Shown: positions 57,119 through 64,000 of the stretch, in pieces
How positions within the stretch are numbered: the stretch's first letter is position 1
Layout of the letters: each line of letters starts with the position of its first letter
Origin: Sediminibacillus halophilus
GTDB lineage: Bacteria; Bacillota; Bacilli; Bacillales; Amphibacillaceae
Assembly: GCF_900103695.1 (NCBI RefSeq)
Contig: NZ_FNHF01000002.1
Coordinates: forward strand, 186,001-250,000
Reading direction: 5' to 3'
DNA: 64,000 nucleotides
Position numbers and translations under genes: made by a program
The notes under the pieces: generated by a model
What the model was told of the DNA's origin: nothing
Seen by the model: the letters and a program-made list of their open reading frames with translations, nothing else
Database searches by the model: none

Positions 57119-58345
57119 TCAAGTCAGAACCGGAACCGTATCCTGTATCTTCCGACCAGATCCTGCCAATCTAAAAAAGTTGTTGATCCTGCCTTCCTGC
57201 AGCAAGTTCTCCAACTCTTCTGCAGCAGCGGAAACAAGGTAGGTGTTGCTATTAGCTTGCTTGCCACTCCAACGCTGCTTAACAGCGGCAGTATGCGGTA
57301 TGGGTGAAGCTGTGATCAGCCAATCCTGCAATCGATTGAAATCTTCCTTAGAGAATGCCGTTTCACTAATTGTTTGTCGGTTGTCTGACTCCTTATATAA
57401 CTGGACGAAATCTTCTAAGATAGCACTGGCAGTAGGCAATGCACCGGCCCCTGGCCCATGGAGTTTTATGTTACCGGCAAGATCACCTTCGATGGAAACA
57501 GCATTATCTACTCCTGCTACATCATACAGTGGATGTCCTTCTGACACCGCCATCGGCTCGACTCGAAGCTGTGCCTTTCCTTCATTGACCTGGAGACTGG
57601 CAATATGCTTGATTCTCCAACCGGCAGTTTCGACAGCCTGAATGTCAGCAAGCGTGATGTTGCGTATTCCGCGCCTTGTCACCTTCGTCCAGTCAGGCTG
57701 ATTCCCAAGCAATAAATCGCTTAAAATCATCAGCTTATAAAAGGCATCCCATCCATCCACGTCATTCCGAGGGTCTGCTTCAGCATACCCTAGCTTTTGA
57801 GCAGCGTTTAATGCTTCTTGAAAGCTTACCTTGTTTTCTGCAATTTCGGTCAAGATATAATTGGATGTCCCATTTAAAACGGCTTCAACATTGGAAATGT
57901 TATTCACTTGCAACAGTTGCTGCAGTGTCCCTATTATCGGGACACCCCCCGCCACCGCTGCTTCATATTTCAGTTGAGCGTGTCCCTTATCAGCGGTTCG
58001 CCGTAATGTTTTCCCTTCGTGAGCAAGGAGTTCTTTATTGGCTGTCACCACATGAATTCCTCTTTCCAAAGCGCTCTGCAAATAACCGGCTCCAGGTTCA
58101 ATGCCGTTTATCGCTTCGATGATTACGTCGATTTCACAGATGTTGATCAGTTCTTCGAAGGAAGAGGTTACCAAAATACCATCGGCGATATCACGTTGTT
58201 TTGTTTCGTCCTGGATCAACACCCCGACGATTTCCACTTTTCTTCCTATTAATCTTTCGAACTTGCTTTGTCGTGTTTGGATAGTCTGATAAACACTGCT
58301 GCCTACTGTTCCAAAGCCGAGCAAAGCCACTTTGATTGTCGTCAT
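57119..58345 (-). CDS. hom: Homoserine dehydrogenase
   Basis: NAD(P)H-dependent reduction of aspartate semialdehyde to homoserine, the branch point to methionine and threonine. The 408-residue protein has VALLGFGTVGSSVYQT for the cofactor, the catalytic region VLNGTSNYILTEIAE (about 170), GYAEADPRNDVDGWDA with the active Asp and Lys context, and GPGAGALPTASAILED. The C-terminal ACT domain typical of threonine-sensitive enzymes is not evident, so it may escape feedback. Last gene of the sulfur/methionine cluster. Confidence 0.93.
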   Translation of the reverse strand: MTTIKVALLGFGTVGSSVYQTIQTRQSKFERLIGRKVEIVGVLIQDETKQRDIADGILVTSSFEELINICEIDVIIEAINGIEPGAGYLQSALERGIHVVTANKELLAHEGKTLRRTADKGHAQLKYEAAVAGGVPIIGTLQQLLQVNNISNVEAVLNGTSNYILTEIAENKVSFQEALNAAQKLGYAEADPRNDVDGWDAFYKLMILSDLLLGNQPDWTKVTRRGIRNITLADIQAVETAGWRIKHIASLQVNEGKAQLRVEPMAVSEGHPLYDVAGVDNAVSIEGDLAGNIKLHGPGAGALPTASAILEDFVQLYKESDNRQTISETAFSKEDFNRLQDWLITASPIPHTAAVKQRWSGKQANSNTYLVSAAAEELENLLQEGRINNFFRLAGSGRKIQDTVPVLT

Positions 58346-58373
58346 ACTTTTCCTCCTGTTCCTTCAAGCTGTG

Positions 58374-60056
58374 TTATGAGGTTGCACTAACCTTGTCGAG
58401 CTCCCGCTGCTTTAGTTCCCTGCGCAAGATTTTTCCGCTTATTTTTGTTTTTGGCAGTTCTGCAACTACTTCTATTTCCCGTGGAGCAGCATGTGCTGCC
58501 AAATGCTCTTTAACAAAAACGCGCAAGGCCTCCAGCAGTTCTGGTGTTTCAACGTAACCGGAACGCAAGGTAATGAATGCTTTTACCAGTTCGCCGCGGA
58601 GCGGGTCCGGCTTGCCGATCACTCCCGCTTCTGCTACAGCAGGATGTTCAATCAACTTGCTTTCCACTTCGAACGGACCGATTCGCTCACCCGCTGAATT
58701 GATCATGTCATCGCTTCTGCCTTGGAAAAAGATATAGCCATCCTCATCCTGTACAGCCAAATCACCGGACACATACCAGCCCTCATATAAAAAATAGGAG
58801 GAAAATTTATCACGGTTGCCCCAGATTTCTTTCATCAGGCCCGGCCATGGGGTACGTATGGCAAGCTGGCCAATTGATCCTGCGGGAAGTTCCTCCCCGC
58901 TTTCGTCCAATATACCGACCGTAATTCCAGGGAATGGCCGTCCCATCGATCCAGGCTTAATCGGTTCAGACGGAAGATTGACAATCAAATGGCCGCCCGT
59001 TTCGGTCATCCACCACGTATCATGGATCCTCAGTGATAAGTTATCCCACGCCCAGTTGATGACTTCAGGATTCAACGGTTCCCCGACGCTTAAAATGTGC
59101 CGCAACGACTTCAGATTATATTGGTTATATAAATCTCCCTGCGCCATCAGCATACGGAAAGCAGTGGGGGCACTGTACCAAATAGTGACGCCGAATTCCT
59201 CGATGATTTTATACCAGGTTTCCGCCCGAAACCGGCCGGCCTGAATGACAACTGCCGCCCGGTTCAGCCATGGTGCGAACAAACCATACACACTGCCTGT
59301 AACCCAGCCGGGATGGGAGGTACACCAATATACGTCGTCCTCTTGGATATCCAATACCCAATGGCCGGATTGAAAGTGATGGACGACAGCCCTGTGCGCA
59401 TGCAACACACCCTTTGGCTTTCCTGTCGATCCGCTTGTGTAATGAATCAACATACCGTCCTCCGGATCGACCCATTCGACCAGTTCTTCTTCCGTCACGA
59501 CCCCCGGTTTGGCTGCTTCGATTTGATCGACCAGCAATACAGTCTTTAAACTGGGCATCTCTGATTGAGGTACACGGCGGACAAGTTCCTTGTCCGTAAT
59601 CAAAAAAGTTCCACTGCAGTCATTGATCCTGTCTTTTACGGCCTCTTCCATAAATGCTTCGAACAACGGACCGGCAATAGCCCCAATCTTAATGATGGCC
59701 AGTATGGAAAAATAACAAGCAGGGGTTTTCGGAAGGAAAACAAACACGCGATCTCCTTTGCTGACCCCCTGTTCCTTCAATACCCGTGCATAATGATCTG
59801 TTTTTTCTTTTACCTCTGCGAACGTATAGCTCTCTTTGTATTCGTCCTGGACAAAATACAAAGCAGTCTTGTTTCCATATCCCTCTGCAACGTGACAATC
59901 GATCGTTTCATAGGCCGCATTCCATTTTCCGGTTTTGGAAAGATTTAGCTGAACTGCGGCTTGTTCCCATGAGAATTCCGCAGCCACACGACGATAGTCC
60001 GTTAAGTTGTGTACGCCTTTATCGGCCTCAATCATTTTCACATTATTCCCTGTCAT
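58374..60056 (-). CDS. Acetyl/acyl-CoA synthetase (AMP-forming)
   Basis: Adenylate-forming ligase of 560 residues, acetyl-CoA synthetase-like (AcsA). Motifs: MLIHYTSGSTGKPKGVLHAH (ATP-binding loop), HDTWWMTETGG, YVSGDLAVQDEDGYIFFQGR, DDMINSAGERIGPFEVES and the catalytic Lys in KTKISGKILRREL. Ribosome site GGAGG. It lies 28 bases upstream of hom and 29 after the transporter ATPase, so it is part of the cluster. Possible roles are acetyl-CoA supply for homoserine acetylation or activation of a transported acid; both are inference. Confidence 0.9.
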   Translation of the reverse strand: MTGNNVKMIEADKGVHNLTDYRRVAAEFSWEQAAVQLNLSKTGKWNAAYETIDCHVAEGYGNKTALYFVQDEYKESYTFAEVKEKTDHYARVLKEQGVSKGDRVFVFLPKTPACYFSILAIIKIGAIAGPLFEAFMEEAVKDRINDCSGTFLITDKELVRRVPQSEMPSLKTVLLVDQIEAAKPGVVTEEELVEWVDPEDGMLIHYTSGSTGKPKGVLHAHRAVVHHFQSGHWVLDIQEDDVYWCTSHPGWVTGSVYGLFAPWLNRAAVVIQAGRFRAETWYKIIEEFGVTIWYSAPTAFRMLMAQGDLYNQYNLKSLRHILSVGEPLNPEVINWAWDNLSLRIHDTWWMTETGGHLIVNLPSEPIKPGSMGRPFPGITVGILDESGEELPAGSIGQLAIRTPWPGLMKEIWGNRDKFSSYFLYEGWYVSGDLAVQDEDGYIFFQGRSDDMINSAGERIGPFEVESKLIEHPAVAEAGVIGKPDPLRGELVKAFITLRSGYVETPELLEALRVFVKEHLAAHAAPREIEVVAELPKTKISGKILRRELKQRELDKVSATS

Positions 60057-60085
60057 GCTGAACCTCCTCTATGTATCCAGCTTGG

Positions 60086-60820
60086 TCAAGCTGTCTCTGT
60101 TGTTAAATCCAAGCTGGCAAGTATTTCCGCCTTATAAGCAGCCTGCTCGCTGCTTCCTCTTTCTCTCGGTCTCGGTTCGGAAATCGTGATTTCACGCTCC
60201 ACCTTGCCCGGTTGGCCCCGCAGTACAATGATCCGGTCGCATAAATAAGCAGCTTCATCCACATCATGGGTTACCAGCACCATTGTCGACTGAAAACTTC
60301 TCCACACTTCAAGCAGCAAATCCTGCAGCTGCATTTTGGTAAACGCATCGAGAGCGCTGAATGGCTCATCCAGCAACAAAATTTCCGGCGACGTCGCCAG
60401 TGCTCGTGCAATTGCCACCCGCTGGGCCATCCCACCTGAAAGTTGTTTCGGATACAATTTTTCACTGCCGGCAAGTCCGACACTTTGCAAGTAACGGCCT
60501 GCCTTGTTTTGCTTTTCCTCTCTATTCCCCTCCAAGCCGAAAGTGACATTATCGAGTACATTCAACCAGGGCAGCAGACGAGGTTCCTGGAACATAAAAC
60601 CAGTCGTTTTCTGTATGCCGTCCACTTTTTCATCATTGATTTCAATCACGCCGTCATATTCGGTGTCCAGTCCGGATATGGCACGCAGCAGTGTGCTTTT
60701 GCCGCAGCCGCTCGTTCCGAGAAGGCCGATAATTTCACCTGGTTCCGCACGGAAGGAAACATCCTGGACAGCTGCTTTTCCTGCAAACTTCCTTCCGACT
60801 CTCTCTAATTGCAGACTCAT
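60086..60820 (-). CDS. ssuB: ABC transporter ATPase, nitrate/sulfonate/taurine type
   Basis: 244-residue ATPase with Walker A GTSGCGKST, Q-loop FMFQEPRLLPW, signature LSGGMAQRVAIARALAT, Walker B ILLLDEPFSALD and switch His VTHDVDEAAYL. The FMFQEPRLLPWLNVLDNV stretch is the SsuB/TauB/NrtD fingerprint. It follows its permease by 12 bases. Symbol given by family; substrate not proven. Confidence 0.88.
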   Translation of the reverse strand: MSLQLERVGRKFAGKAAVQDVSFRAEPGEIIGLLGTSGCGKSTLLRAISGLDTEYDGVIEINDEKVDGIQKTTGFMFQEPRLLPWLNVLDNVTFGLEGNREEKQNKAGRYLQSVGLAGSEKLYPKQLSGGMAQRVAIARALATSPEILLLDEPFSALDAFTKMQLQDLLLEVWRSFQSTMVLVTHDVDEAAYLCDRIIVLRGQPGKVEREITISEPRPRERGSSEQAAYKAEILASLDLTTETA

Positions 60821-60832
60821 CGCTTTCCCTCC

Positions 60833-61678
60833 TTACGATTTTGCAGCCCGATCTTGCCAGTGCAAGGTCCGGATCTCCAGTATTTTCAATATCCAATCCG
60901 ACAGTTTTCCGATCACTGCGAACAAGACAATACTCGCTATGATCGTTTCCGGCGCAAGAGTGTTCTGACCGACGACCAGTAAATACCCAAGTCCCTGGCT
61001 CGCGCCCATCAGCTCTGCTGCCACAACAAACATCCATCCCAACCCGAGGCCGCTGCGCAGTCCGACCAAAAAAGAAGGCAATGATGCCGGAAGAATGATC
61101 CTTCTTACCAGCTGAAATGTGTTCAACCCATACATTTTCCCTACCTCGATTAACTTTCGGTCGACGCCACCTATACCACTGACAATATTTAAATAGACCG
61201 GAAAAAAGACACCGACTGCAATCATGGCAATTTTCGATGGCTCGCCGATTCCCATCCATAAAATAAACAACGGAACCCAGGCAAGGGATGGGATTGAACG
61301 AAAGGCCTGGATAAGCGGATCAAACAATGCCTCCGCATGCTTATAAAATCCGACCAATGAACCGAGTACGACCGCTGCTGCTGTTCCAAGCAGAAATCCC
61401 ATAAACACCCGGTAGCTGGTAATACCGACATGTCCCCAAAGCGTGCCGTCTTCCGCCATCCCGACAATCGTACCTAAAATAACGGACGGAGCAGGAAGCT
61501 GGTAGGCGGGAAAGACTTCCAAACGGCTTAACGCTTCCCATACAACCACCAACAAAAGGGGAAATATACTTCCCAATAAAAAGGGATGGGTGAACGGATT
61601 TTTTAGTTTAGCCGCTAATGGCTTTCTCTTGCCTCTTGCTGTAAAGACGCCGCTCACTTCGCTTTGATTTTTAGCCAT
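60833..61678 (-). CDS. ssuC: ABC transporter permease, nitrate/sulfonate/taurine type
   Basis: 281-residue inner-membrane subunit with about six helices. The coupling (EAA) loop is EVGKMYGLNTFQLVRRIILP followed by ASLPSFLVGLRSGLGLGWMF. Starts at ATG 61678 with GAGGAGG. An N-terminal charged stretch of about 25 residues precedes helix 1. Works with the ATPase at 60086 and the receptor at 61703. Confidence 0.9.
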   Translation of the reverse strand: MAKNQSEVSGVFTARGKRKPLAAKLKNPFTHPFLLGSIFPLLLVVVWEALSRLEVFPAYQLPAPSVILGTIVGMAEDGTLWGHVGITSYRVFMGFLLGTAAAVVLGSLVGFYKHAEALFDPLIQAFRSIPSLAWVPLFILWMGIGEPSKIAMIAVGVFFPVYLNIVSGIGGVDRKLIEVGKMYGLNTFQLVRRIILPASLPSFLVGLRSGLGLGWMFVVAAELMGASQGLGYLLVVGQNTLAPETIIASIVLFAVIGKLSDWILKILEIRTLHWQDRAAKS

Positions 61679-61702
61679 AACTGATCCTCCTCTCCGATTT
61701 AT

Positions 61703-62707
61703 TTATTCCGATATTGTCTCTTCCGCGAAAGATGGATCGATTAGTTCGTCTGTCAATTCTTCAATATTGGCTTCCGGATCAATCGTCTCGCTTCCCTGCA
61801 GTACTTTTCCTGCCTCAATCAAAGCGTCCCTTTGTGTTTCACCGGGAACAGGCTCAGAAAAATCGTTTCTTTCCAGTTGCTTGACCGCCACTTCCTCTTT
61901 GATCTCTGCTTCTTCAGCCAATAACTCGGCAGCTTCCCCCGGGTTCTCCTGGACCCATTTCCTCGCTTTTTCGTAGACCTTGATCACACGGTCAACGTAG
62001 TCAGGATGTTTTTCTGCAAACTCCTCACGGACATTCAGGAAACCGTACGTATTAAAGTCAGGATTCCGATAAAAAAGCGCTGCATCCGATTCGAGTTCCA
62101 AACGAGCCATATGCGGGTCAAGCCCAGCCCATGCATCCACCTGCCCGGATGTCAGGGCGGATGCTCCATCGCCGTGCTGCAGATTGACGATTTCCACATC
62201 CTCTGCCGGAACACCTTCAGCTTCCAAAGCGCGCAGCAGGAAAATATAGGGATCGGTTCCCAGCGTGGCGGCTACCTTTTTGCCCTTCAAGTCCTCGAGA
62301 CTTGTAATCCCTGAGTCTTTCGCAGTAACCAAGGCAGTCCATTCCGGTTTTGAATAAATGTACACATTCTTGATCGGTGCTCCATTTGCTTTGGACATCA
62401 ACGCCGCAGCGCCGGCAGTCGATCCAAAATCGACGCTGTCACTGTTCAAAAATTCCAGGGCTTTGTTGCTCCCTTGGCTTAATGCCCATTCAATATCGAT
62501 GCCTTCTTCTTCAAACTCCTCTTCAGCCCAGCCGAACTTTTTCAACACCAGGCTGGTCGGTGAATAGTACGCATAGTCAAGCCGGATTTTATCTGGCGCT
62601 CCTTCTGAACTTGCGCTCGAGGAACAACCGGAAGTAACAATAATAATTACCGTCAAAGCTGTCAGAGCCAAAAAACTTCTTATATCTATCAATGGGATGC
62701 GATTCAT
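61703..62707 (-). CDS. ssuA: ABC transporter substrate-binding lipoprotein, SsuA/TauA type
   Basis: Receptor of the transporter, 334 residues from ATG 62707 (AAGGAGG, 6 bases upstream); a longer frame from 62752 overlaps the previous gene and lacks a ribosome site. Lipobox ALTVIIIVTSGC. The NMT1/SsuA-like fold shows IRLDYAYYSPTSLVLKKFGW, EFLNSDSVDFGSTAGAAALM and GKKVAATLGTDPYIFLLRAL. Sulfonates or taurine are likely ligands given the adjacent sulfhydrylase, but SsuA relatives also take pyrimidine precursors and other organic anions. Confidence 0.88.
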   Translation of the reverse strand: MNRIPLIDIRSFLALTALTVIIIVTSGCSSSASSEGAPDKIRLDYAYYSPTSLVLKKFGWAEEEFEEEGIDIEWALSQGSNKALEFLNSDSVDFGSTAGAAALMSKANGAPIKNVYIYSKPEWTALVTAKDSGITSLEDLKGKKVAATLGTDPYIFLLRALEAEGVPAEDVEIVNLQHGDGASALTSGQVDAWAGLDPHMARLELESDAALFYRNPDFNTYGFLNVREEFAEKHPDYVDRVIKVYEKARKWVQENPGEAAELLAEEAEIKEEVAVKQLERNDFSEPVPGETQRDALIEAGKVLQGSETIDPEANIEELTDELIDPSFAEETISE

Positions 62708-62735
62708 CGATATCCTCCTTGTCTTCTGTATGGTT

Positions 62736-64000
<1,265 letters not shown>

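Overview
The window is chromosomal DNA from a low-GC Gram-positive bacterium of the family Bacillaceae. The evidence is a Bacillus-type glycolytic operon (cggR-gapA-pgk-tpiA-gpmI-eno), rnr/est/secG synteny, SigI-RsgI, a Bce-type antibiotic-sensing module and strong AGGAGG-like ribosome sites. The genus cannot be fixed by eye; an Oceanobacillus/Virgibacillus/Terribacillus-like organism is a reasonable guess.

Layout. 1-3.1 kb: 5' part of rnr, carboxylesterase est, secG, and a lysophospholipase-like hydrolase facing the other way. 3.5-9.3 kb: a fructose PTS locus (fruR-fruK-fruA) followed directly by the general PTS genes ptsH-ptsI. 9.7-18.6 kb: two Fur-boxed siderophore uptake operons, one with a fused double permease and no ATPase, the other a complete binding protein/permease/permease/ATPase set; rpiA and a small membrane protein lie between them. 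19.4-26.6 kb: the glycolytic operon with a visible CggR operator. 26.6-30.6 kb: glutaredoxin-like protein, an exported protein, a pseudouridine synthase, and an MFS exporter with its TetR regulator and twin operators.

31-43.7 kb is accessory and decayed: a broken polymorphic toxin with an intact immunity-like gene, a Cys-rich KTR relic, PadR/DUF1048 genes, a MarR/quinone-reductase pair with a long inverted repeat, remnants of an IS1595-type transposase, MFS transporters and a serine recombinase, and an intact Bce-type two-component/ABC module. Two ~180-190 bp direct repeats bracket about 7.4 kb of it, and the 3' end of rlmCD is duplicated 340 bp further out. Together this looks like the scar of one or more integrated elements at the end of rlmCD.

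43.7-52.5 kb: rlmCD, DUF2200, hydrolase, methyltransferase, secreted beta-helix protein, AraC regulator and SDR enzyme. 53-56.6 kb: sigI-rsgI preceded by a DUF5667 coiled-coil protein and a lipoprotein, with a candidate SigI promoter. 57.1-64 kb: a sulfur/methionine cluster (hom, acyl-CoA synthetase, SsuABC-like transporter, and a sulfhydrylase fused to a CoA-binding domain, cut by the window end).

The most unusual points are two genes whose only well-placed start codon is ATC, a four-unit 10-bp-phased operator before fruR, the nested mobile-element scar at rlmCD, and the sulfhydrylase/CoA-binding fusion in a dedicated cluster. No tRNA, rRNA or CRISPR array was seen. All family names rest on reading the sequence, not on a database search.
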